Positions 34,516 through 45,737 of a DNA stretch of 64,000 bases are shown here, one piece after another (position 1 is the first letter of the stretch; each line of letters starts with the position of its first letter). Under the pieces are notes generated by a model. That model had not been told where the DNA came from, made no database searches, and saw nothing but the letters and a program-made list of their open reading frames with translations. Position numbers and translations under genes: made by a program. Source of the stretch: Xylogone sp. PMI_703 (Eukaryota > Ascomycota > Leotiomycetes); NCBI GenBank assembly GCA_021399445.1, contig JAJTUQ010000004.1, positions 2,232,001-2,296,000 of the forward strand. The letters are read 5' to 3'.

Positions 34516-37500
34516 GATGGCAGTCGTCGCAGTGACGGCGATTCAACGGCGGGGGTTTGCAGCAGAAGGAAGAGAAGGCGCAAAAGAAGCAATGAGATGT
34601 CGAATGTTGCACGGCGCGGGGAACCAGAGATAGAAAATCCAAAAGGGTCGTATCGGCCGTACCAAAAAGGAAAAAAAAGTCTTAGAAAGTATGGATAAGC
34701 TGGTGGGATGTGTTCATCACTCCCCAAATCAGTTGGGCGTAAGACGCTGATCTTGGTTCTACCACCGGGAGCTTAAAAAGAGGGACGGTTGCAATGGCAT
34801 TACTCTCTGAGCAAGTCCGAAAAGAGAGAGAAGGAGAGACGATCCAAAGGCCCTTTTAGATCAATGCGTCGATGTGTATATATGGTTATTTCTGTGGGCT
34901 CAGGAAAGGTTCGAGCTTTGAATTTCCCCTGGATTCGGCGTTGGATGGTCTTTGATACGCCTGTGGCATGCGTGATGCGTGACCCCTTGCCTAACCACCA
35001 GCTTGGGATTGAGACTACTGGTATTGTGGATGTAGAAAAAGGCAAGGTGAAAAGGTAAGGAATGTAAGGAAAAAAAGGGACAAGCCTTCGCCGTTTGGTC
35101 CCTATGCCCCGGTTCTGTAAGGTACTGTACATAAGCGTACTGTACAGATGGAGATGGGAAATCAGATCTTGCAGGTATCTGGTCATACGAATCTCTCGTA
35201 GAGAGGTACAATGCAGTGACACCCTGGGTGACCCTCGGTTGAGCAGCTGCAAGGTCTCAACTTCATCCACGGGTACACAAATCAATATGAGCTGTGCTAC
35301 ACGAGTGTGGAAGGCCCGAGAGACCCAGAGGGCCGGGAAGCACTTCTCCGGTGGCTTCAATCTATGTATGGGGAGTTCGCTTGCTTCACCCGTGTGCAAT
35401 AAGAGAGAGAGAAGAGCATGCGTAGTACATAACAAGCACGACAAGCCGGACAAACTATGTAAGCCCCGTGGGACGTCATTTGCTGGGTCAGCCATCATCC
35501 ACCAGCGCCATTTTTCCAAGCAGCGGTGATACGATGGCTGGATTGGGGATAGAGGCATGATGCTGGGGATTGGGGCGCTGATTCATATGTGTATCAAGGG
35601 ATTGAGCAGACCCTGCGCCATGGCTGTTGGTGGCGGCTTTTTTCCTCTTCATATCTCTCTTTTGCCGTGCCAACCAGGAAGCTGTGCTGCAGATTGCCCC
35701 CTGACTTGATAAAGTGGACGAGAGCGGGTGAGAAAGAGGCAGGAGAATAGCCGTGAAGCTTCACGGATGCAAGCGAGCCAGTTGTACCTCCGTACCGGCG
35801 CTGTATACGGTCTCGAGACAGTAATATCTTCCGGATCTGGAGCAAACCAGAGGCCAGAAACAGCAACGAAGAGGCATTAGGGCGACGCACCGGAGAGACA
35901 AGACGCACAAGCGAGATAGGATTTCCCAATTGATGCGGTGGTGACCTTCTGCTCTTGGCCAAGGCCCGCTGATCGAGTCCAGCACGGTGGGAGACCTTCG
36001 CGGGATCTGCCAGCTTCGGGTATCTGTCTCACCAGCTAGCGGGGAGGATAATGGAGTCTCAGTCAGCAGCATCTCTGGGGTCCAAATCTTCCAAATCTTC
36101 AATTTTAGTAGGGGACCAGATGAACAGTGCTATGCCTGTTTCGCCTTGGCTCCACGGTTCAAGGCGAACTGGCTGGTTCCGGTGAGGCAATTAGAGATTC
36201 AACACGAGTTTGGTTTCGAAGAGCTCTCGCGCATTGCGAACTTTGCGATGCTTGTGCTTGACCTCTGCTCTTCACAGTACTGTACTCCATGCTGCTGTCC
36301 GGCAAAGTAAAACATTGGGGGCCCTTTTTCGAGCACGGAAGGGCCGTCCATGAGGGTCCTAGGACACGGCACAGCGATATGCAGACGAGCTTTTGGGAGT
36401 TCACGCATGAACAAGGCGTCCAACAGGTGGCGCAAGTATGAGGCACGACAGCGCATCGCGATGTTCGTGTGGCTACGGCAGATGCAGTCTTTGGAAGAAA
36501 CCCAATTGGACCCTGAAGATTGGGCGTTGTTGGAAAGGGCATGCTGGAAATCAGACCCTGAAGCGCGGTTGAAGGGGGCCCTTGCTACTACTACGGTAGA
36601 GTTACCACCGTACCACAGCAAGTAACTTCTACGGAGTACAACGCAATAATCGACCTGCAGATAGGGTCACATCGCGTCGAGTCCGCACGGCGCTCTAGGG
36701 AGTCGTGGCTCTGCTTCCCCCATCCAATTGCTGCGCTGGTGGCGATTGCGCATCAAATTTATAGAATTCCCCATTGGGGCGCGCCTGCCTTGGCTCTAAG
36801 ACGAGGAAGGGCAAGGCCGACCGAACTGAAAGCTTCTCCCCCGGTTCTCTCTTCCGCTGGGCCCGAGGGAGGTGAGGGGCGGTGGAGATGTTCCTGTGCG
36901 GTCCGTTCAGTAGTGAAGCTATATAAGTGCTGTCACGTATGTAAGCACAGTTTCTGAACCTCGAATAGACAAAATGTGCTTGGTGAGGCCGCGGCTGGCT
37001 TTTTCTCTTCTAGTCTTGTTCATTTGCACTGTTTCAATTGTTACGGTGATTACCAATTGACTCTTCGGTAGCGATCTGGTGGTAATAGAGGCCATACAGC
37101 AGTGGAGCTTAGTGTAGTACAGTACAGCACTGGAGCATTTGTTCTGTTTTTTTTGATAAATGGTTAGTGGTGTTGTGCTACTGTATTCTCCAGCATGAGC
37201 ACAGTTATAAGTCAAGTGCTCCGATTATGCACAATTGCAATCGGTAATGCAGCTTTTGCCATTTCCCCTCATATACATTATAACAGGGAAAAGGATCGGT
37301 GTCCAAAGGGGCATTTGTCCAGTAAACGATAATTCCACGATACGGCATAATACACCTAAACTGTCTTGCACAATCAATTACGTCCCACCCCGGGTCATTG
37401 TTGTTCCTGGTGACGAAAATGCCTCTTTCTCTGTTCTCTCCTCTATATGGCCTGCATTCCGACGGTCGCCTCGAACCCGCGGGATGGTGGATGGTGGTGT

Positions 37501-37960
37501 TGACCAGAGGAGGCAGCCACAGGGTTGCATACGCTCTATGCCGGTAGTAGCAAGAGTCGAGAACGAGCGGCAGAGCCTGCTGCATTGCGTTCTAGAACCG
37601 ACGCATAACCTTCGGTGGTACCATCCCCATGGGACCACGCGTGCGGGGGTTTGGGAAAGGGTGTATTGGCAGCAGGGAAGGTTCAACCTGGACAATAATG
37701 AGGTGTGAACGCTGATTTGGTGGCGGCGCCTCCGTTCCAGGGAGAGAGAAGGAAGAGGCTTGGGACGTTTGATTCGACAATGGCGGAGAAGCCGTGGAGA
37801 AGAAGGTAAGAACACGCATTGAATGCGGTGTATGCTGGTACCAGTGTAGTAATCTCAATAAAGCAATACGGTAATAATCTTACGATGCTATACGCCGTGC
37901 TGAGAGGCTTGGAGAGAGGGTTACAGCATAACCTTGAGTGTTATAGATGGCCCGTTTCAG

Positions 37961-38000
37961 CAGAGAGATGAGAGAGGAGAAGAGAGAGAGAGACAGAAAG
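37961..38000. repeat. GA-rich (AGAG) microsatellite
   Basis: A homopurine run of GAGA and GAGAG units of roughly 35 nt. Further GATGATG units follow at 38019-38050. A polypurine tract of this kind is common in fungal intergenic DNA and has no assignable function. Confidence 0.75.
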
Positions 38001-38764
38001 CATACGAGATAACTACGGATGATGATAATGGATGATGATGCATCATGATGGGGCCGAGATGGAGTAAATAATGGAGCACATGCGTGTCTAGTTAGAAACG
38101 CCAGCAATGAAATGCAAGACAGAGCAGAAACAGGTTCCAAACACAGGGAGAGGCTAATGCACGAGGAGGACCCAGATCCACGGCAACCAGGACGAGGACG
38201 ACGATAATACTGTACTGTACTGCAAAGTACGGTAGCTTGTGCCGGCAGCCGTACCGTATCGTGGCACATCGTAACCGTAAGTCACTATTCCAGAAGCATG
38301 AAACTATTGGATTTGACCCCGGGAAGGGTTCTGGTTTGGTTGGTTACCGGCAATGCAGTACAGTAACAGCAACAGCACCATAGTGAATAATAGTAGACGT
38401 GGATTAAGCATCAATCTCCTTACAGTATAGTAGTACTGCACTGGCCCATGAATCTCTTTTGCCAGATATTGGTGCCGGGCCAGCACCGTAACCGTTAGTG
38501 GTACTGTACAGTTTTGAGTAGTACGGTAGTAGGGTTACAGTGAAAGTGGGCTGGTACTGGATAGTACAGTGCTGATAAGCCCCATCCAGCCCGTCGCTAA
38601 GGTGCTGGTTCGCTAAGGTGTCGCTAAGATTCGCCCGCATTTACGCTACCCGACGGTGCTCACAGGGGACTTACAGGGAACTTACAGGGACCCCATAGGG
38701 ATTAAGCTAGAAGTGGTCGCTAAGCCGGTGTGCGCTGGGGTGCCACGCGGTTCACCCCGTCCGC

Positions 38765-38905
38765 TGGCTGGTCCCTCTTCTCGCTCTTCCCTCTGCTTTC
38801 GCCCCCCTCCTCTCCTCACCTCCTCTTCTCCCAATGCTGCTCCATTTAATCATTCTCCTCCCCGGCCCTTCCTCTCGTTTCTAGACTTCCTTCTCTTCTC
38901 TCCCG
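38765..38905 (+). promoter_or_regulatory. Pyrimidine-rich tract before the transporter gene
   Basis: A long CT-rich stretch (TCCCTCTTCTCGCTC, CCTCCTCTCCTC and similar) lies 190-330 nt upstream of the ATG at 39093. In Aspergillus-type fungi such CT blocks mark the core promoter and transcription start of well-expressed genes. A CATATAAAAAC element at 39057-39067 lies closer to the ATG. Confidence 0.5.
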
Positions 38906-39092
38906 TGTATTCCCAAGAGAGTGAGTTCAGTTCGTCGGAACGGGTTTGGATTATTCGCTGAGGGCCCGCTGAACCAAAGTCGATGCTGTGGTTGCGATTG
39001 TAGATTTTGCTGTTGTGCTTGTCCATTCTTTCGCTCCACTCGCCATCTATAGCTTCATATAAAAACACTCCTCTCCATTCTCCACCATCACC

Positions 39093-41075
39093 ATGGCCGA
39101 AGTCAGCGAAAAGGTCGCTGCCGCGCCCAGCGAGAAGGTCGAATCCATCAACAGTGTCACCACGCCCACCGAATCGCATCCCAAGGACTCGGGGCTGCGT
39201 GATCTCGACGATGCCTACAAGTACCTCCATGCCCATACCGATGCCGAGACCGACCAGGTCAATCTGAAGGCATTGCGTCGCAAGATTGACTGGCACATCA
39301 TCCCAATCATGTTCCTGTGCTACGTCTTGCAATTCGTCGACAAGGTCGTCATTAACGTATGTGGCCTTGCCTGATGTTTTTTTCATTATTTTCTTTTGGC
39401 TCTGAAATATCTGACTCTGCTTCACCACAGTACGCCGCCGTCATGGGTGTCAACAAGGACCTCAAGCTCACCAAGAACGACTTCTCTAACGTTGGATCTG
39501 CATTCTTTATTGCCTTGCTCATTGCTGAAGTCCCAACCGGTTGGTTCTCCCTTCCCTCACCCGCTCGTGGGCGTGCGCCCTGAACCGTTGCGCTTGGACA
39601 ATACGCACCCACAGACACACACAAAACACACAGACAGCGGCACGCCCTCTTAGCTGCTTGCTCTACTCACTGTCTGTGTGGCATATTACCTATACATATA
39701 TACACATAGACACTGACACATAAACACTCACACATACGCGCACATACACACATATGCGTCTGTAGAGTTTCCTGCTAATATCTTCTTCCCTCGAACAGGT
39801 TACATCCTCCAAAAAGTCCCTCCAGGAAAGTGGCTCGGCATCAATGTCACCCTTTGGGGTGTCTGCTGCGCCGCTGGTGCGGGTGCTTTCAACTACAAGT
39901 CCCTCATTGCCTCCCGTATCTTCCTCGGTATCTTTGAGGCCGCTATTGCTCCCTGCCTCATGCTCATCAGCAGTCAGTACTACAACAAGAAGGAGCAGGC
40001 CCCGCGATTCTCCATCTGGTACTGCGGTCTGGGTCTCGGCCAGGTTCTCGGTGGTCTCATCTCCTTTGCTTTCCAGCATGTCCACAGCCACTCGTTCGTG
40101 GCATGGAAGGCCATGTTCGTCTTCGTCGGCTGCTCTACCAGCTTGATCGGCATTGCCACTCTGTTCATCCTGCCCGACTCCCCCATGAAGGCTGGTTTCC
40201 TCACTGATGTCGAGAAGTCGGCTCTCCTCAAGCACGTTGCCGAGAACCAGACCGGTATCCACAACGCCCACTTCAAGTGGTCTCACATTTTGGAAGCCGT
40301 CACCGACATCCAGCTGTGGTTTATGACCATTTGCACTGTCTGTGTAAGTATTCGAACGGCTTCGGGTTCCCTCCTGCCCCTATCTCCAGGGTTACCCGTC
40401 AGGCAGAATTCTGTCCGCTAACATCGTATGTTTCTTCTTCAATAGATTTCCGTGTCCAGTGGTGTCGTTACTACCTACTCTGCCACGCTTATCCAAGGCT
40501 TCGGCTTCAGCTCTTACCGCACTGCCCTTCTCAACATGCCCAGCGGTGCCGTCTCCATCATTGCCGCCCTCGCCGTTGGTTATGGTGTCCGTCACACTGA
40601 GAACCGATGGGCTTGGTTGGCCTTCTGCTGCGTTCCCGGTATGATTGGAGGTGGCTTGATGTCCTTTCTTCCCAAGGACCACCGTGCTGGCCTTCTTGCT
40701 GGTGTCTACCTCGTTAACGCCATCACGGGAACCCTCACCGTCATCTACCAATGGACCATGTCCAACGTTGCCGGCCACACCAAGCGCACGGTTGCTGCTG
40801 CACTCATTGCTGGTAGCTTCTCCATCGGTAACATCATCGGCCCCCAGACCTTCCAGGCTCGCGATGCCCCCGACTATCGACCAGCCAAGATTGCCGTCAT
40901 GGCCACCCAGGCTGGAGGAGCAGTCATGGCCATAGCCTTGTTCTTGTACTACATCTGGGCCAACAAGCAGAAGGATAAGAAGCAAGCTGCTGCAACTGAT
41001 CTCTCTGCTGCTAGTGAGGAAATCTGGGACAACAAGACCGATAAGGAGAACCCCAACTTCCGTTATGTTTATTAA
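39093..41075 (+). CDS. Dal5-type (ACS family) MFS transporter 2
   Basis: Second anion:cation symporter-type permease, 515 aa. Exons 39093-39356, 39431-39539, 39799-40343 and 40446-41075. N-terminal cytosolic segment of about 75 residues, then 'WHIIPIMFLCYVLQFVDKVV' at TM1 (family motif, here FVDKVVIN in place of LDRTNIGN), 'EVPTGYILQKVPPGKWLG' in TM2-3, 'SRIFLGIFEAAIAPCLML' in TM4, 'FILPDSPMKAGFLTDVEK' in the central loop, and 'YQWTMSNVAGHTKRTV' with 'GNIIGPQTFQARDAPDY' in the second half. These read like the allantoate/pantothenate permease group. Start context CACCATGG is very good. Strong GTC/CTC/AAG codon bias suggests high expression, unlike the first copy at 19090. The 259-nt second intron is unusually long and CA-rich. 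Confidence 0.93.
39598..39770. repeat. CA/ACACAC-rich tract inside an intron
   Basis: The intron 39540-39798 carries imperfect ACAC, ACACACA and CACATA units over about 170 nt. The intron is four to five times as long as its neighbours, so simple-sequence expansion probably enlarged it. Confidence 0.7.
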
Positions 41076-42381
41076 ATATTTTTTGCCATGGTTCATGTCT
41101 CGTCCTCTGTCGATTGGCGAGTCTTTTGGGGTTTTAATCTTGTTTCTGGGCAGCACGAAAAGAATTTAGACATTGATATTTAGCGAAATATAAATTATTC
41201 CGCGCCGTAGAAAAGGCACACACAAGAGAGCAGTTCCCACCCAAGTTGCAAATGCAGTCTAAGTTTGATGCTCGAGATAATCAATGTTACTCGCCTTCTG
41301 CCGGGAGACGTGAATTTGGAAGCCAAAACTAGCAGTCTCTGTCCAGTCATTTACCAGTAGTGTTTGAAGCTGGACTTCATTCACATCCTGCCATCACACA
41401 ATATCAAGCCGGTTTAGACGCCACTTGAATCAGGTTTAATACACTCACCCACATTACATTCCATATTATTTTCATTGTCTCTCTCTCACACAAATCAACA
41501 TAAAGCTACCTAAAAATATGTATATAATGCGTTTTATACGTCCTTCATTTTGTATCTATATCCCCTAGAAAGCCGCTGGATCGGCTCCGTAGACGTACTA
41601 TTCTTCTTTATATCATTTTTTAGTTAGAATGTCTGCTCTTTACTTTCAAATATGAAGGGATTCTACAATTTTGCTACCCAACTAGGTTGATAGGAGAACG
41701 CCCACGATCACAGTCACAGTCACCTGATCTGATCCTAAAATCTGAGGCCATCGAGGTACACTACCCGAGGTCCTGTTCTGTTCTTCCAGATATCAAGAGA
41801 GTAATACTAACTAGAAGGAAAGAGAAAAACAGCAGTTGAGAAGTTTTGCAGATACGTATAAGAAAGTTGTGCCATAAGGCGCGGAGTAAGCAATGCTACA
41901 GTAGCAGTGGATAATACCCGGCAGGCAATGAAACGGCGCATCTTATGACTAGCTGACCTATATGACATGCCGAATATGACAGGTAACTTTCCATCTAATC
42001 TTATCGGAGACGGCTCCGTAGTAAGCATTCTTTTTTCCCGCGTTAGTAAGCTTAGAAGAAGTTCATCCACTTGCGCTATCGAACGGTCTCAACAGCAAAT
42101 TAGGGGACGTATTGAGTTCACGTGATGATATTGCCAATGGCAGAACTGTGCTTTATATAATTAGAAATTATATGCTTCAGAATGAGCCAGAGAAATATTC
42201 AGACTGTTCACCAATAGTTTACTTCAGCTTATCCTCATCGCCAACAGCATGCACGTGATATTCTTCAAATGACATAATTTCAATCTCCCCACACACCTCC
42301 AATAAAATGCGACTTTAAGCTAGCCATCTCCTCTCTGACGGAGCAAGTGAGCTGTCACACTACTGACCACCGTTCAAACCA
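41076..42381. other. 1.3 kb intergenic region
   Basis: AT-rich stretch between the transporter and a small gene to the right. CACGTG occurs at 42119-42124 and 42252-42257, upstream of that small gene. No other gene was supported. Confidence 0.5.
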
Positions 42382-42873
42382 ATGGCATCAATATACTGCG
42401 TATTAATCAAGACGCATCACATGACAAGTCGGAAGAAAATATTAACCATCACTAAGGCCGCCAAACGACACTCATGCTCCGTGATCCTCAAAACAGGAGG
42501 ACCGCCGGGCATTATGATCGCGGAGGGAGAAGGTGCCATGGAATGGATGGAAGTCGTCAAGGTAAGGAAAAGAGCAATCTCAATTAATATTGAGAATACA
42601 GCCTCATCTACATACAACAGATCTTGAGTGAGAGAGTTTTCTACAACTACTAACTGTTTCCGAATGCAGAAGCTGAGATACAAGGACTATCAACTCATGA
42701 AGAAAGAGGCTGTCGATAGTCCGAGATTGTTATTATCCGCGAACGTGCCGCGAGGCACCACGGTTGAATTGACTTCCACGAAGGAGTTAAGTGCTCTCTT
42801 GATGAAAGACGAAGAGCTTTATCGGTGGTGGCGCGTTAATATGGGGTATCAGAAGGATGAAGATGCACCTTGA
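42382..42873 (+). CDS. Small Prp3_C / DUF1115-like (RWD C-terminal) protein
   Basis: Two exons, 42382-42561 and 42670-42873 (phase 0, 108-nt intron), give 127 aa. The N-terminal half reads 'VLIKTHHMTSRKKILTITKA', then 'VILKTGGPPGIMIAEGEG', 'AMEWMEVVKKLRYKDYQL'. This matches the layout of the Prp3 C-terminal/DUF1115 domain: a hydrophobic strand with HH, KR-rich helix, Gly-Pro-Gly turn, 'VEGEG', then a W-containing helix. In other fungi this domain follows an RWD domain; here only it is present, so this may be a stand-alone or truncated member. The C-terminal part is charged ('LYRWWRVNMGYQKDED'). Function not known; family assignment by motif layout only. Confidence 0.65.
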
Positions 42874-44469
42874 GTCGAAAAGCGAGAGTGGCTCGCGCTT
42901 CCTCTTCCGTGCTTTAGATCCTAGAGGGTCATCAGTATGAGCTGTTTAGATTCAATGCTAGAGTTTTGAGGTATATGAAGGTAGATCATCCACACTGCTA
43001 ATTGATTCTTCTTGTGGTGCTAATAGCAAGCTTCCACAGGGATGAAGGCAGCACCGCGTATTGCCAATTGTTGGATTAAGGTCTCCAGGGCATCATCGGA
43101 TCTACTCGACAAACCGTTTCCACAGGCTCTGGTCATGTCTGGCCGGTCTAGTTTACGCTCTGCTCAAGGGTGAGTCGCGCGATGCCTTACGAAGTATTAG
43201 AAAAATTCCCGAGGTCAGAATAAAGCCCCTAGTCGGAGAATGTTAGAATTAGGCCCTGAGCGGAAAGACAAGTCATTGCTAGTAGATTACTAAGGTTAGC
43301 ATCATGCTATGACGACAAGTCATCCACTATCCTTTGCCCTTATCACAGCTGGATCCTGTATCCATCAAGGTGCCTGACGGATGGCTGCATTAGCAATGCT
43401 TGCATGTAACAAGCCGTGATGGACCTGCAGGATACATATGAGCAGGTGGTACAAGGTGGTCCAGGAACCCAACAGAGCCGCATTGATGCCTGTGAGATGG
43501 ATGCTAGAAAGCAGGGAAGAAAGACATATCATGTCATAACCCTATCGATGGACAGCTAGAATCCGAGTATACGAGCGCTCTCATGATTGGAACCACGTGC
43601 AGGCCGAGCTGAACCCCAAAGGACACAACGGCACGTGAGCAGCCCATTGAGGATATAAAGAATTTAAAATAAAACCTGTCAATCTTTGTGCGGATCCGAT
43701 ACCATGCGGTTCCGCCGAGGGGAAGCAGCGAGTGCATATAGAGATGTGAGATGTGAGATGTGAGAGAAGGCACAAGACTGACTACACCATGCCGTGACGT
43801 CGCTGGAACCATAGATCCACCAAAGCCCCGATATCGCAGACAAACCCGATGAAAACACGAAAGAAGTGAAGGATATGTTAGATGAGAGTTCCTCCTTTAT
43901 TGCTTAAGGATGGCAGTTGGCGGAGGTGGCTTACCTATAGAGACAATCACGTTGTTGCCCGCCCGGCAGTGGAGTGGAATGACTGCAGCCAGCAGAGCAA
44001 GCCCAGTAATACGGGTAAGTAGGTAGAGCTCCTCAATGCCGACGATAGCCCGTGGAGCTTAACTTCTGAGACATCTGAAGCTCCATCATGGACGAAGGTT
44101 ATACCTCAATTGCCACAGGACTATCACCAATTAACTCGCTTTTACATCTTCTAAGCAAGAGAACGATGCACCTACTGAACTCTGGCAAACATGAAGCCAA
44201 GAAATTGACCAGTCAAGATGGCAAACCCCAGAGGTGATGTACCCCGTCCGCTGCCCCTCAGCTGCTGTGTTCCGGTGCATCGCAGTCAGCCCATTCACCC
44301 ACTACGACACTGGCGACCCCGCGCATCAGCCCATACAACTTGGGCCCTAAGGACAACCGTCGGCCAGTGGTCGCATCTGATGACTTCAGGGCACCCCTGG
44401 ATATAACTTCGTGTTCCTGGGCCTTATATCTGGCTGCTCCTCCCCAGCTTAAAATGCTGCTCGAAAGCC
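42874..44469. other. 1.6 kb intergenic region
   Basis: No supported gene. CACGTG is at 43594-43599 and 43632-43637, and a short tandem repeat of the 7-mer AGATGTG is at 43742-43764. The promoter of the alcohol dehydrogenase is expected at the right end. Confidence 0.5.
43742..43764. repeat. Tandem 7-mer AGATGTG x3
   Basis: Three perfect tandem copies of AGATGTG. It is short and intergenic; a slippage product is the simplest reading. Confidence 0.8.
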
Positions 44470-45737
44470 ATGTTAATGAAATCAATCCTCTCCAAAGCCC
44501 CACGGGGAATCTTTTTCCAGCTACAGCCTCACGCAACTATCGGTCGCGCCGCCTTCTACTCTACCATGAAAGCTCTTGTGTATACGGGAAAGAACGAGGT
44601 CAAGCTCTTGGATAGGCCCCGCCCGCAAGTCCTGGATGCAACCGATGCCACCGTCAAGCTCACCAAGACCACCATCTGCGGTACAGACTTGCACATAAGA
44701 CTCGGCGACGTCGCCACATGCGAACCAGGACGGATATTAGGTCACGAAGGTGTAGGTGTGGTCGACGACGTCGGCCCCAATGTGTTTAATTTCAAGAAGG
44801 GTGACCGCGTGCTCATCTCCTGTATCACGTCCTGTTCCAAGTGCGAGTACTGCAAGAGGGGCATGCCCTCGCACTGTACTACGGGCGGATGGATCCTAGG
44901 AAACACCATTGACGGCACTCAAGCTGAGTATGTCCGGATTCCCTATGCAGATACGTCGCTCTACCCCATCCCGGACGCCGCCAATGAAGACGCACTGGTT
45001 ATGCTCAGTGATATATTCCCCACCGGTCTCGAGTGTGGTGTCTTGAATGGCAAAGTACAGCCTGGAGCCACCGTGGCTATTGTAGGATCGGGTCCGGTGG
45101 GACTGGCAGCACTCATCACGGCCCAGCTCTATTCGCCTTCGTTCGTCATTATGGTTGACACCGATCCTAACCGTCTTGAGAAGGCCAAGACATTCGGTGC
45201 AAAATACACAATCAATCCCAAGGAGCAGAATGTTGCTGAGGTCGTCAAGTCTTTGACTGAGGGCAAGGGCTGTGATACCGTTATTGAAGCAGTTGGTGTG
45301 CCCGCTACGTTTGAGACCTGCCAGGAGTTGGTGGCTCCGGGAGGCACCATTGCCAACCTGGGAGTCCATGGTACAAAAGTGGATCTCCATCTAGAGAATC
45401 TATGGGATAGGAATATCTGTGAGTCACTATGTTCTGCCTTCTTTAAAACATACGTGGAATATCGTTTATTGATTTGTTCTTGTTAGCAATTACAACTCGT
45501 CTGGTTGACACCGTCACGACGCCGATGCTCCTCAAACTTGCATTAGCGGGAAAGATTGATGCTTCAAAATTAATCACCCATAGTGAGTCATTTTTCTGAG
45601 ATCAAATCCCATTACATACACCCTCTTTGCTGACAATTTCTCCCTCAGGGTTCGGTTTCAAGGACATGGAGCAGGCATACGGTACTTTCGGTGCAGCATC
45701 AAAGCATAATGCGTTGAAGGTTCTGGTTGATTTGTGA
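44470..45737 (+). CDS. Zinc-dependent alcohol dehydrogenase, apparent mitochondrial presequence
   Basis: Medium-chain Zn alcohol dehydrogenase of the formaldehyde-dehydrogenase-like / isopropanol-dehydrogenase-like group; oxidises an alcohol with NAD(P). Exons 44470-45418, 45487-45582 and 45649-45737, 377 aa. Catalytic zinc ligands: Cys70 in 'TICGTDLH', His92-Glu93 in 'GHEGVG'. Structural zinc: Cys122, Cys125, Cys128 and Cys136 in 'SCSKCEYCKRGMPSHC'. Rossmann motif 'VGSGPVGLAA' near 205-214. The first 30 residues (MLMKSILSKAPRG then QPHATIGRAAFYS) are rich in Lys/Arg/Ser and lack acids, with Arg before 'AAFYS', like a mitochondrial presequence. A later in-frame ATG (residue 33, MKALVYTG) is the usual start of cytosolic homologues, so alternative start use could give two locations. 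Confidence 0.94.

Larger units (their letters stand above)
34516..39092. other. 4.6 kb gene-free region, GTAC-rich, with promoter at right end
   Basis: Open frames here (34800-35558 minus, 36350-36625 plus, 37205-37585 minus and others) have no family features and no matching splice logic. GTACTGTAC, TACAGTA and related words are frequent at 35120-35150, 36274, 37113, 38207-38240, 38355 and 38500-38570. The right end holds the promoter of the transporter at 39093. A GA-rich microsatellite and GATGATG runs lie at 37960-38055. Confidence 0.5.

Noticed and set aside
34800..35558. 252-codon minus-strand open frame
   Set aside because: The composition (Leu, Ser, Arg, His) is like translated non-coding DNA and no motif or splice structure was seen; conservation would be needed to accept it.
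36350..36625. 91-codon + strand frame with an acidic helix-like segment
   Set aside because: It looked slightly protein-like, but is isolated, has no promoter features and lies in GTAC-rich non-coding DNA.
40392..41156. 254-codon minus-strand open frame
   Set aside because: It mirrors the last exon of the Dal5-type transporter; rich in Asp/Glu/Gly as expected for an antisense frame of a biased gene.
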